From: Mastigamoeba balamuthi
Taxonomy: Eukaryota > Evosea > Mastigamoebida > Mastigamoebidae
Direction: 5' to 3'
Assembly: GCA_902651635.1 (NCBI GenBank)
Contig: CACRSC010000015.1
Span: forward strand, 359,788-423,787
DNA length: 64,000 nucleotides
The position numbers were made by a program, and so were the translations under genes. This document shows positions 39,994-49,898 of this stretch, in pieces; the first letter of the stretch is position 1; each line of letters starts with the position of its first letter. The notes below the pieces were generated by a model that was not told the origin of the DNA, ran no database searches, and saw only the letters and a program-made list of their open reading frames with translations.

Positions 39994-41507
39994 CTATTTG
40001 TCTGAAGAGGCCCCAGCAGAAGCAGCAAAGTCGGTGAGGAAGACAGCGCACTCCTTCAGCCCCAGTAAGAACCTGCTCCAGTTGGCAACCACCTCAGCCC
40101 TGCGCTTCGCCGAGAACCAGTCGCCGTTGAACCTGGTAGGCCGCAACCGTCAGCCGAGAGCGCTAATAGAGGGTGGGGGGTGTTGCAGAGCGCACTCGGA
40201 GACGAGGGCGTCAAAAAACGCTCCGATGTCCTTTTTGACGAGGCCCGCCTCGAGGCAGGGGTCGACCACCTTCTCGACGAGGTCCTCGAACAGGTCCCTG
40301 AACTCCTTCCAGTCGGAGAGCTCGGCTCCCATCAGGAGCAAAGACTGCCCAGAGAGGGCACGGCTCGTGTGAGAACGGGGGGAACGTGGTGACAATTGGG
40401 CGGGTCCCTGCCGCTGTGTGCCCTGCGCCGCGCGTTGCTCAGGGGCGTTACCTTGAGTATAACTCGTATTCGACTACCCAGGCCCTCGAGGGCGCTACTA
40501 CTCAGGGACCCCGCGAGGCGGCCCAGGACGGCCTTACAGTAGCTGGTTTGGCTGTCTTTACCCAGCTTCGCTTTGACGTCCCCGACGAACTGCGCGTATA
40601 CAACGGGGGTGAGGGGGGACGCGTGTGAGTGTCGAAAGGAAGAAATGCAATTTGCGGGGGTGCCCCCCCGAACCTTGTTGCCGATTTCGAGAGCGACGCC
40701 GTTGGGCGACGCCCAGTAGCCGAGCAGGAACTGCGCAATGTGCTCCATGGCGCTGTAGCGCAGCAGCTGCATGCGCTTCCCCCCTAGATTTGGCTTGTTC
40801 TCCAGCAAAAACGCCAGCCTCACGTACCTCCTGAAACACGCAGCTGCCGTGAGCCCCCGTGACCGCACACGGGCACCCCTACCCCTCCCGCAGCCCGGAG
40901 GGGATCGTCGCACGAGGTGAGGGTCGGGGAGAGGCAGAACTGCGCGGCGACGAGGTCCTGCGCGCTCTTGAGGGGCTCCGCGAGGATGGCCTTGTACACG
41001 CGGCGGATGTTGTCGAACTGGCGCAGGCACGAGGCTATCGGTATGCCCGTGTGCGCGCTCACGTCGTCAATGTCCCGGCGCTCCTTCAGCGTCAGGCGCT
41101 TGCCCACGAGCTCCCGCGCCAGCGCGTCGTCGAACGAGTAGTAGATCTCGATGACGTGGGGCAGCACGTCCTGCGGCACCTGCAGCGTCTGCTGCAGGCG
41201 CAGCATCGCAGGCCTCTCGAGCTTCTCCGCCAGCAGTCGGAAAAGGTGGTACTGATGCGACACGTGGCGCGGGAAGCAGTTGGGGCCCTCCGCCCTGCTG
41301 TGCTGCGGTCGGTTCGCCGCCTCCCCCGCTGCGCGTGCGGGGCCGTGTCAGTGCGGGGGCGCCGGGGGGTCCGGGGCAAGGGAGAGCGCGGGCGGTGTTC
41401 TTGGCCGCTTATTTACCTGTGAGTCCGCCGACAAACGCCTGAAACACCGAGAGGTTGACGCGCACGGGATCGCAGACAAACACGTCGAAGATGACACGGT
41501 CGCCCAT
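39994..41507 (-). CDS. FIBP: FIBP homologue (acidic FGF intracellular-binding protein)
   Basis: Six or seven exons. Start MGDRVIFDVFVCDPVRVNLSVFQAF, then HVSHQYHLFRLLAEKLER, IEIYYSFDDALARELVGKRLTLKERRDIDDVS, TGIPIASCLRQFDNIRRVYKAI, LVAAQFCLS, VRLAFLLENKPNLGGKRMQLL and FEDLVEKVVDPCLEAGLVKKDI, which line up one-for-one with animal FIBP (YYAFDEAFVREVLGKKL, SCRRQFDNFKRVFKVV, DLVEKFVEPC). The protein is helical and predicted cytosolic/nuclear. Its basic function outside animals is unknown, and there is no FGF system in protists, so the name only marks homology. The ATATC box at 41604-41622 lies about 100 nt upstream. Confidence 0.85.
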
Positions 41508-41603
41508 TGGTGGTGGCTGAGGTGGTGGTAGATCGTCCGGCCGCGCCCAAAAATAAGTGCGAGACTAAAGCTAAGAGATTCTGGGGCTGCTCGATCATCA
41601 AGT

Positions 41604-41622
41604 GCAGATATTCCGGATTTTT
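41604..41622 (-). promoter_or_regulatory. ATATTCCGGA box upstream of FIBP
   Basis: GCAGATATTCCGGATTTTTC lies 97-115 nt upstream of the FIBP start. It matches the recurrent ATAT/TTCC flank motif. Role inferred. Confidence 0.28.
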
Positions 41623-41669
41623 CACAATGATATCAGTCGAGAATTCCTGTTTCTCCCCTCCGCGCTTCG

Positions 41670-42712
41670 TCAGCGCAGCAGGGCGGCCATCACCACTGCC
41701 AGACAAGCTGCGACGGCCACTCTGATGCCGGTTCCTTTCGGCGGGTCGACGATGTGGTTGTCGTCGCTCGGCGTCCCGTTGAAGTCGGGCGTCGAGTTGT
41801 CTCCGAGTCTCCTGCACGGGTTCTGGTCGTGTTTCCCGGCCACCGTGCACTGAGTCCCCACAGCGCACTTGCGCCAGCCCGACTGCATACCCGGGCGACA
41901 CTCGAGGTAGTAGTTGTCGTGCCCCACGCCCGGGTAGCAGAACAGCCCGTCGTCCGCGGGGGCACACTTTGCTTCCTTGGCAGCCTTCTGGAGCTCCCAG
42001 CGGACATTGGTGTACTGCCCCGTGCGAATGCACGACGCGTCGTCGCACCGTGCGGACCCCGTCGGGCGGCACGACCACTGGCAGAACAGAGCGTCCCCCG
42101 ACGAGAGCCCAGTAACGTGCGGGAGGCTGTTCAGTACCAGGTCTACAGATGTGTGAGCAAGTTAGAGCGCGGGAATGTGGAAATACCCCTGTAGTGGAAT
42201 TCAATTGATCCATCTGAGGACAGAACGGCCTCGAAGGACCCGATTCTCCCTCCCGTCCAGTGGGTGTAGTTTGTCCAGCGAACGATCCAGCAGGGCAGCG
42301 CGGTAGCGACAGACACGTCCGTCAGAGAGCAACGGGCAAACGAGTGGAACGAGATGGAGCCCGCGGAGCGGTCACCTTCCGAGTACAGAGGTGCGATCAC
42401 TCGGGCCTGACCTGCAGAGGGCCCGCTGCCGCACTGCGAGGATGTGGGCTGTTCACCGCAGGGACCACCGAGGCAGACATAGCCGCCAGTGTACACAACG
42501 ACCACCGAGTAGTTCTGCCCGAAGAACGGGAAGCTGAAGTCAAGGGTAGCCTCGACAGTGTGGTCCACCGGAGGATCGTTCTGAATGCCTGCCCACCGGT
42601 ACGCGACTGTGGATGCCGCACCGTACGGAGAGGACCCTGAGCACGGCACCTCGAGAGCGCGCGCCGAGAGAGTCAGCACAGTCAGAGCGAGAAACCAATT
42701 GAGTGCCCTCAT
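41670..42712 (-). CDS. Secreted, probably GPI-anchored surface protein with nidogen-like N-terminal domain
   Basis: Two exons. Signal peptide MRALNWFLALTVLTLSARA, then a beta-rich domain with LDFSFPFFGQNYSVVVVYTGGYVCLGG, SISFHSFARCS, IVRWTNYTHW and GSFEAVLSSDGSIEFHY. This sequence of elements ('FPFFG..y.v...GyV', then 'F.a.l..dG.I.f.Y') is that of NIDO/PSI-associated extracellular domains. The second exon is cysteine-rich (QWSCRPTG, CAPADDGLFCYPGVGHDN, CRPGMQSGWRKCAVGTQC), with pairs suggesting a disulfide module. The end IRVAVAACLAVVMAALLR is a short hydrophobic tail without cytosolic residues, typical of GPI signals. Ligand unknown. Confidence 0.65.
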
Positions 42713-43011
42713 TTTCTTCCCGCCACGCTCTGTCTTGCTTTACCAAAATGCCCTCCAGATAGATTGCTGAGGGCGGCGAAAATCGCCGACTGTGCTGCGC
42801 ACGTCAGCAGTTCCGCCCGCCGCCGGAGCTGAGCGCGTGTATCCTCAGCGCCGCGGAGTGGGGCCGATCCCCCGCCAGCGGCCTCCGCGACGGGCACACT
42901 CGCCAACAGTGACTCTTTTCCCGGCGATTGCGATTTGAAATCTTCAGTTCACAACTTTGTAGCTTCTCCTGTGCGGGCGAGACGTCCTCCAGGCGCGCTT
43001 GTGTGGCGGTT

Positions 43012-45299
43012 ATGGCGCTGACCGGCGGTTGCAGCAGCGGCGGGTGCAGCCCACTGAAGCCGCTCGTCGGCACGCCGCCGGGCGCCGGCGTCCCCGCGGG
43101 CCCTGGGGCTCCGCAGGGCGACCCCCCGGGCGGCCCGCCGCCCACAGTCGTCGGCAACATCGCCGCCAGCGACCTCAGGGCGGCCCTGTCCGCGCCGGGC
43201 GCCAAGGCATCGCGCTACCACGACCTCAACGACGGGCAGTACTCCGTGCTGCAGCGCATAGGCAAGGGGTGCGCCCGCGAGCGGTGACGGGAGGCGCGGG
43301 GGACTGAGACCGGCTGGGCAGATCGTTTGGGACGGTCTACAAGGCGGTGGACACGGCGACGGGGGACACTGTGGCGCTCAAGAGGGTCGAGACGGAAGAC
43401 GTCGAGGGCATCGCAGGCGAGATCGCGATCATGGAGCAGCTGCACAGCCCATTTCTCGTCGCGTTCTTCGGCACCTTTCTCGACGACGACTATCTCTGGG
43501 TTCGCCCCGGACCATCCGGCTCTTGCCCGTTGCTGACCGGCTGTCAAAGATCACGATGGAGTTCTGCCCCTACGGCTCGGTCTCTGACGTGATGACGCTG
43601 CTGGGAAGGCCCCTGACGGAAGCGGAAATAGCGGGGATAGCAGCCGACATGCTGCAGGGTCTCATCTACCTGCACTCGCAGCGAAAGGTACGTCACACTT
43701 CCACTCACTTCCCACCCACTCAACGGGTGTGGGGGGCTGCCAGGTGCACAGGGACATCAAGCCCCAGAACGTGCTCATATCGCAGGACGGCAGCGCCAAG
43801 ATAGGTGAGCGGAGAGGCCCCACGCAGCGGCGCGATGACTGAGAGACTTCGCTTCGTTGCGCAGGCGATTTCGGGATCTCTGGGCAGCTGGGCTCGTTCA
43901 TGGAGCGGCGCAACACCGTGGTGGGTACGCCCTACTACATCGCCCCGGAGGTCCTGCACACGGGGTCCGGGTACTGCGAGAGCGCGGACCTGTGGTCGCT
44001 GGGCATCTCCGTGATCGAGATGGCGCAGATGTACCCGCCGTACCACAAGCTGCAGCCCCTCAAAGTGCTCCTCGCCATCCCCGCGAACCCGCCGCCCACC
44101 CTCGCCGAGCCCGCGAGGTACTCCAAGGAGTTCTCGGCGTTCATCGCCTACATCCTGGTCAAGGACCCGAGCAAGAGGCCATCGCACTTCCGAATACTCA
44201 ACGTGCGTGCTGCTTAGTGCAGCGCCCTGGACGGGCTGACACGCCGCAACAGCACCCGTGGATGCTGTCGCACGAGAAGGATAGGGCCGGCGCTGTAAAG
44301 AGGCTGATGGGCGAGGCCAAGGCAGTCATCGACAACTACGGGACCTTGGAGGACGCCCTGCACGCAAGGCGGGTGGAGAGGGGCAGGGCAGCTAACGACA
44401 AGCAGCAGCGCCTCAAAAGCTCTGCCTCTCCCGACATACGACAGCACGGGACAGAGGACAGCCCGTCTGGAGACAGCGAGGAGGACGTGTTCCGCAAGCA
44501 GGCAGACAAGGAGCGGCGGAGGAAGAAGATCAGCGGCAAGCTGAAGCGTTTCTTCCAGAGAAGGCCCTCGAAGGAGCACATAGAGCACATTCTCGAGAGC
44601 AACGCTGCTCCTGCTGCTCCTGCCGCCCCTGCTGTCCCTGCTGCCCCTGCCCCTGTCGACCTCTCGGACCACTGCCTCTCTGCACCTCAGTCGCGATCTA
44701 TCGAGGTGCCCTCCGCACAGCTCGCGGGGAACAGCCCGCCGTCGCCACAGTGCCAGTGGAAGCGAGCCGTCTGCGGCCAGGCCCTCTCGCGATCGCCGTC
44801 AGCGTCGGACGCGAGCAGAGCGGGCAGGCAGAGGTTCTCGGTCAGCGTGGGCAACGCCGAGTCCGACATGCTGGTCTTCGCGAGGCAGCAGGCCTTTGCA
44901 CAGCACGACGGGTCGCCTTCGCAGGCGCCCGATTTCCTCAGGCTGATAGCCACGCCCCCGAGGACGCAGCTGTCGCCGCCCAAGGACCCTACCGCTATCG
45001 CGCTGCCATCGACAGTCATCGGCAGCGCACACACAGGATGGGCCCCCACGAGGTCCTCCTGCCGCAGCACGCCGCCGCCCGGCAACGCCGAGCAGGAACT
45101 GCCGCACTGGCATCCGCTCCGCAGCAGACCCATCACCGTCTCGATGCCGCCTCGTCCGCACGTGGCCCTGCACCAGGGCGCGTCTGCAGCTGAACTCGCA
45201 CAGCATGCGGATGCCCAGCCCGCTTGGAGTGGAGCCGGTGCCGTGGCAGGCGCGCCGGTTATGGAGGACATCGTTCTGCGGCGCGCGCCACGGTTTTGA
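43012..45299 (+). CDS. STE20-family GCK-II/Hippo(MST)-like protein kinase
   Basis: Ser/Thr kinase. A Gly/Pro-rich N-terminus of about 80 residues precedes the kinase domain over six exons: YSVLQRIGKG plus SFGTVYKAV (P-loop), VALKRV (catalytic Lys), EIAIMEQLHSPFLVAFFGTF, MEFCPYGSVSDVM, VHRDIKPQNVLI (catalytic loop), GDFGISGQLGSFMERRNTVVGTPYYIAPEV (cited as GDFG and GTPYYIAPE), LWSLGISVIEMA, YPPYHKLQPLKVLLAIPANPPPT. The GSVSD, GQL, RNTVVGTP and IPxNPPPT words are typical of MST/Hippo kinases. The last exon (about 44250-45299) is a long disordered tail with a basic KERRRKKISGKLKRFF patch and no SARAH domain that I can see. Start: the ATG at 43012; earlier frame is non-ATG. Confidence 0.87.
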
Positions 45300-45482
45300 A
45301 CGGCACAGACTGCCTCGCCGTTGCCTACAGCCACAGTGGCGGGAGGCCGCCTGACTGTCCCAGGCAAACGATCACTTATGCAACACAAACTCTGGTTTTA
45401 TGCAACCAAGCGCAAAGGAAAGACTGGCGACCCTCGAGCACTAAGCACTGTATTCTCGGTATGCGGCAGCAGCGGCAGGGGC

Positions 45483-46235
45483 TCAAGGCCGAGGGGTGTT
45501 GTTGCGGACCCACTCCCTGATAGCGGCGGTGGTGGCGACCTCGTGGCCGGAGAAGCTGTGGCCCGCGCCCTCGATCCACTCGACGGTCGTCGAGGGCTGG
45601 GCATCGCACAGGAACTGCGCCTGCGCGGGCGTGACCATGTCGTCGGCGGTCCCGTGCACGTGCAGCACCTTGGCCCTGATGCGCCGCAGCGCCGCCTGCA
45701 TCTGCCCCGCGAGGACCCTGCGCTCGTCGAGCGACTCCTGCGTGATGCGCCACACCCTGCCGTACTTCTGCCACCCCACCGACCCCTTCTCGCGGCACTC
45801 GGCGAGCTCGGCCTCGGTGAACCTCGTCTCGGGGCCGAACGCGAGCCTCGACGCGAGGCCGACGAGGAGCGGGACGTCGTGGTCGGCCGCGTAGAGGCTG
45901 ACGGCGGTGCCGCCCTTGCTGTGCCCGCAGAGCACGCGCAGCGCCAGGCCGCGGGACTCGAGCTCTGCGCGGACGGCGGCGATGTCGGCGACCTCGCGCT
46001 GGTACCCGGCGTACCTCCACTCGCCGCCGCTGCAGCCGTTGCCGCTGAAGTCCAGGCGGCAGGCGCACATGTCGGCGCTGAGCGAGCAGGCGACGGCGAC
46101 GACCAGCGCGTTGCTCGAGTTGGAGAACATGCCGTGGCACACGAGCGCCACGTCGGTGCTCGTCGGGTGGCGCCACAGGAGCGCCACCACGCTGTTGCCC
46201 TCGGCGTTCCTGACGACGATTCTCTCCTCCGCCAT
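45483..46235 (-). CDS. Alpha/beta hydrolase (serine esterase/lipase-like)
   Basis: Single-exon 250-aa cytosolic-type hydrolase without signal peptide. Oxyanion region VALVCHGMFSNSSN, strand CRLDFSGNGCSGG, nucleophile elbow LCGHSKGG (GHSxGG), acid region VLHVHGTADDMVTPAQA, and catalytic His in IEGAGHSFSGHE. The order and spacing fit the GHSxGG group of small serine hydrolases, related to plant/bacterial proteins of the feruloyl-esterase/monoglyceride-lipase type. Substrate unknown. It converges on the kinase gene (183 nt between stops). Confidence 0.8.
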   Translation of the reverse strand: MAEERIVVRNAEGNSVVALLWRHPTSTDVALVCHGMFSNSSNALVVAVACSLSADMCACRLDFSGNGCSGGEWRYAGYQREVADIAAVRAELESRGLALRVLCGHSKGGTAVSLYAADHDVPLLVGLASRLAFGPETRFTEAELAECREKGSVGWQKYGRVWRITQESLDERRVLAGQMQAALRRIRAKVLHVHGTADDMVTPAQAQFLCDAQPSTTVEWIEGAGHSFSGHEVATTAAIREWVRNNTPRP

Positions 46236-46470
46236 CTCCCAAGCAGCGCTGTTTGCTGGACTGCTGTTGTTTGTGATTGTGTCTCAGTCTTCGCCTGTGA
46301 TTTCTCAGGGGGCGATATCGGGCAGTAACGGTGTCAGTCGGCACCACACGGAGCGCAGGCCTCACGGACGTAGGGAACTGTAGACACAAATGGTTCACTA
46401 TTGAGTTGTAGACGCGCGGGGGCCCCGGTGGTGTTTGAGGGAGGAAGGGGAGGGGCGGGCGGCCGAGTCA

Positions 46471-47247
46471 CTAGTCGTGGGGAATCGAACGCCTGCGCGT
46501 AGTGTCGGCCCTCGAGAGAGTCCGCTGCTCCTCCTCGAACGCGCGCATCTCCTCGTCTGCCACCAGCGCCACGTCGTGGTCCGCGTGGTCCTCTGCCCCC
46601 TGTTTCTGCTGCTGCTGCCTCTGCTCCGCCGCGCTGTCCGAGGCCAGCAGCGCGCTCTGCAGCTGCTCCACGTGCTTCCTCATGGCGTCCCTGCCGGGCC
46701 TCTCGAGCCCCTTGCTGCTCTCCTGCTTCCTCTCCTCTGCCTGCCGAGTGTGGCGTTGCCCACACGCCAGTGAGCAGCTGCGCGGCTGGCTGGCCGCTGT
46801 GGGGAGGCGTGTGCGGCGTGTGCGCACTGCTGCGTCGCCCGGGGTCGCGTCCGGGCTATGGGCAGCCGCTGCAGGGGCGGGCGCAGAGGCAGTCCGCAGC
46901 TGTGGGACGACCGAGAGGGCGCCCAGGAAGAGGCAGCCGCCGAGGATGGCGGCCGTGAACGGCCCGAGGTTCACGTAGGCAGCGGCAACGCCACCGCCCA
47001 GCGCGACTGCGAGAAACCTGAGGGGTTGGGACGGCCCCACAGCCGGACGGGCACTGAGAAACCGGCGCTGAGGGGCACGCGCTGCGGGCAGAGCGGCACA
47101 GGGGGAGGCCAGGCCAGGAGGAGGGAAGGGGATGGGGTGGCACTCACAGCGCTTTCCTCCACATCGTCCGCCCGAGTCAACAAGATATCGCGCCCGCAGA
47201 CTAAAAGATCTACTCAAGTAAATTGTGGAGGCGAGACGAGCCAACAT
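46471..47247 (-). CDS. Small membrane protein, possibly organelle-targeted
   Basis: The first exon encodes MLARLASTIYLSRSFSLRARYLV, an acid-free, Arg/Ser-rich leader typical of mitochondrial-type presequences. After an intron with donor GTGAGT (about 47027-47145) there are one or two close hydrophobic helices (ALGGGVAAAYVNLGPFTAAILGG, cited by key residues, then CLFLGALSVV). The rest is a charged Q/E-rich tail with a coiled-coil segment (MRKHVEQLQSALLASD, EEMRAFEEEQRTL). The family is not recognised. Because the window also has HydE, an MRO inner-membrane protein is an attractive guess, but only a guess. The upstream FAM32A stop is 63 nt away. Confidence 0.45.
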   Translation of the reverse strand: MLARLASTIYLSRSFSLRARYLVDSGGRCGGKRCECHPIPFPPPGLASPCAALPAARAPQRRFLSARPAVGPSQPLRFLAVALGGGVAAAYVNLGPFTAAILGGCLFLGALSVVPQLRTASAPAPAAAAHSPDATPGDAAVRTRRTRLPTAASQPRSCSLACGQRHTRQAEERKQESSKGLERPGRDAMRKHVEQLQSALLASDSAAEQRQQQQKQGAEDHADHDVALVADEEMRAFEEEQRTLSRADTTRRRSIPHD

Positions 47248-47310
47248 CGCTGGCTGACTGTGTATTCGACCGTTCGCCAAGGCGGGATACATCCGGGGGT
47301 GGTGCTGCCT

Positions 47311-47732
47311 CTAGCCGGGTCCGACCTGCACGGGGGGGGGGGAAGCGTGGAGCGCGTGAGCCAGGAGCGCCAGAGATGAGGGGGGACGGGGGTTTGGGGC
47401 ACCTTCGGTATGTCGTAGTGCTCCGAGAGGTTCGCGAGCTTCTTGTTGAACTCCTCGATCCTCTCCCTGTGCGTCTTGCTCGCCTGCTTCTTGACCAGCT
47501 CCTTCTCCTTCTTGGCCTGCGCCAGGAGGAAGTTGAGCTCGGCCTTGGTGAGCGCCACGTCGCTCATCGGCTTGACCGGCGGGCTGGCCGGCCCCGGCGC
47601 CGCGGGGCTCTGCTCGAGCTCTGCGGCGGCCTGCGCGGCGGCCTGGGCCGAGGCCTTCTTGCGCTTCTTGTGCGCCGCGGAGGACCCGCCCTTGAGGTTC
47701 AGCTTGCCGTGCACGATCGGTACACTCGACAT
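47311..47732 (-). CDS. FAM32A: FAM32A homologue
   Basis: 114 aa in two exons. Exon 1 (47732-47403) carries the lysine-rich N-terminus GKLNLKGGSSAAHKKRKK, similar to the family's GPLKLKG...KRKKKKK, and the C-terminal block KQASKTHRERIEEFNKKLANL plus SEHYDIPK. The last exon is only 15 nt (47325-47311) and adds VGPG then the stop, the usual end of FAM32A outside vertebrates; the intron between is 77 nt (donor GTGCCC). FAM32A is a late-acting splicing factor that reaches into the human spliceosome active site at the 3' exon. The promoter has an AAATATCTTCGCG box 26-50 nt upstream. Confidence 0.88.
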
Positions 47733-47757
47733 TTATGCGCCGCGCGGAGTGCAGTGT

Positions 47758-47782
47758 GCATAAATATCTTCGCGAGATTCTC
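47758..47782 (-). promoter_or_regulatory. AAATATCTTCGCG box upstream of FAM32A
   Basis: The ATATC/ATCTTC flank motif occurs here 26-50 nt upstream of the start at 47732, as AAATATCTTCGCGAGAT, which also contains the palindrome TCTTCGCGAGA (imperfect). Role inferred. Confidence 0.3.
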
Positions 47783-47932
47783 AGAGGGGAAAAAGCGGAA
47801 GTACTCAATTGATGCTGCACGCAAACGCGGGAACCTGACCCAAAATTGCGCCAAAACGACTATTTGCGTATTAACAGATCGGCGCAGGAGACAGACGGAG
47901 AGAAGCGCAGGTGGTGCGCCACCCTCAGGGGC

Positions 47933-48696
47933 TCAGCACGACATGACGCTGTTGTAGATCGCGTTGATCATCGTGTAGTCGAGGTCGAGGTCCATCGCCC
48001 ACACCATCGCCCCTCCGAGGCCCTTGCCGCACAGGTACTGCGTCTTGGCGCGGTGCGTGTCGACCGTGTCGAACGTGACGAACTGGTTGCCCTTCCACGC
48101 GTAGGCGGTCGCCGTGGCCGCGTCCGTGGCCATCTGCCCGCCGTTGTTGATCATGTTCCTGATCTCCAGCGTGTTGAGGAACCCGTCCTCCTGCGTGCAC
48201 ACGCCCTTGGCGCCCGCGCCTGTTGCCGGCGCCCCGTAGCCGTGGCGAGAGGGGTCCTGCAGGGTCCACGTGCGGCCGTACGTCGCGAGGCCGAGCACCA
48301 GCTTGCCCGCCGGCACCCCAGCGTTGAGGTACATCGACACGGCGTAGTCGATGTTCAGGTTGTCGCCCGAGCGCAGCGCCGTGTGCGGGCCAGTGGTCGC
48401 GTCCCACGATCCGTGCAGATCGTACGCCATGATGTTGAACCAATCGACTGCACAGAACGCACGCCCCGTGAGGACCCGCCCGAGCGTGTCTGACGAGAGC
48501 GGTACTTACGATACTGGTGGATCTTGGAGACCTCGATGAGCCTGACCTTGTCCTCGCCAGCGGGGGCAGCGATCGTGAGCAGCAGCTTGGGCTTGCCGCT
48601 CGTCCTCGCCTCGGCGTCGATGGCTGCGCGGAGCTCCGCGAGCAGCAGCGTGAAGTTGGGCGTGTCCTGCGGGCGCCCTCCCTGGTCGGCCCACGC

Positions 48697-48730
<34 letters not shown>

Positions 48731-49592
48731 CCGTGCGTGCGGGCATACGCGATCGCCGAGTTGATGAACACCGCCCTCGACGACTGCGTGGCGGCCATGC
48801 TCGAGAAGAGGGTCTTGGTGGCCTCGAAGAAGTTGAAGTTCCAGCCGCCGATCGAGATTAGCGTCTTGAGCTGCGGCCACTGGGCCTTCTTGGCCTGGAT
48901 CTGGCTGTAGAACGTGAAGTCGTTCCACTCGTAGTTGACGACCTCAAACTGCCCGTTGATGACGGCGAACGCGTAGTTCAGGTGCGTGATGTGCGACGCG
49001 TCGACGTTGTCCGGCGTGAACCTGCACGACTTGCCATCGAGCGTACTGCGCAGTCGCGTTGCCTCAGTCAGTCAGACGCCATCCCGGAGAGCGGAGAACG
49101 AGCAAACGCACGCCGTGTGGTACTGAGGCCAGTTGGTGAAGTACGCCACGACCCTCTTGTTGGGGTTCACAGGGACAGGGGTAGGCGTCGGCGTAGGCGT
49201 GGGAGTAGGAGTAGGGGTCGGCGTCGGCGTGGGTGTCGGGGTCGGAGTAGGAGTCGGAGTGGATCCACCGATGAACTGCCCCGCAGATCCTGCAGGAAGG
49301 TGGTGAGGAGGCGGGCCAAGGCCAGCAGATGGTGGGTAGGGTAGGGGGTACCTTGGCAGTTGGGGATGGAGGAGGAGGGCCATCCGCAGGGGTTCGAGTC
49401 GGTCTTGCCGCACAGGCACACGAGGGACTGGGCGCACGGGAAGATGGCGGGGGCCTCCTGCCCGTAGCACCACGCGTACTTGGTCGAGTCAACGCAGTAG
49501 AAGCCGTTCGAGAGTCCGCTGCAGCTCAGGGACGCAGAGGCCCCGGCCGCAACGAGCCCGGCGAGGGCGCAGAGGAGGGAGAGGGTCTGCAT
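47933..49592 (-). CDS. Secreted GH18 chitinase with N-terminal chitin-binding domain
   Basis: Hydrolyses chitin, probably in cyst-wall remodelling. The signal peptide is MQTLSLLCALAGLVAAGASA. A cysteine-rich binding module follows (SCSGLSNGFYC, CYGQEAPAIFPC, CLCGKTDSNPCGW), resembling CBM19/CBM14. Then comes a Thr-Pro repeat linker and the GH18 barrel: RVVAYFTNW, ITHLNYAFAVI, TLISIGGWNF, the catalytic FDGIDIDWEYP (DxxDxDxE), VDWFNIMAYDLHG, KLVLGLATYGRTW, and GGAMVWAMDLD at the end. About five exons, all catalytic residues intact. Ends NSVMSC. Divergent from the LRR-phosphatase. Chitinase plus chitin-binding domain is common in cyst-forming amoebae. Confidence 0.9.
49166..49262 (-). repeat. 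Hexanucleotide-type array coding the Thr-Pro linker of the chitinase
   Basis: About fifteen near-perfect GTAGGx/GTCGGx units encode (Thr-Pro)n between the binding module and the barrel. In-frame length changes here are tolerated, so alleles may differ. Confidence 0.8.
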
Positions 49593-49798
49593 TGCCAGTA
49601 TGGTTTGTGCGAGTGGGTTGCCAACGGCGAGGCGGATGTCTATAAGTGGGCTGGCGATTCAGCTGGCGGGCGTTTTGAGGGCACGCCCCACACACGCGCA
49701 GGCGGTGTGGGGGGCTCTGTTCTGGGCGGCGTACTGTCCCTGCGCGTAACTTATCATAAGTTGCAGTTTGTTTGTATCTAAAGGGAATCTTTGTTGCC

Positions 49799-49829
49799 GA
49801 AATATCTCAAGTATCTCGGGCGCCCGGTG
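49799..49829. promoter_or_regulatory. Repeated ATATCTC/GTATCTCGG boxes in the chitinase/LRR-DSP promoter
   Basis: GAAATATCTCAAGTATCTCGG lies 70-100 nt upstream of the LRR-phosphatase start and about 210 nt from the chitinase start. Two direct copies of TATCTC are followed by a GGGCGCCCGG palindrome. Fits the recurring 5'-flank motif. Role inferred. Confidence 0.33.
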
Positions 49830-49898
49830 CCAAAAAAAGCACACAAGGCCCGCAGTCAACCCCCACGAACAGCGTCGAACCGTCGCCAAAGGCCAACC

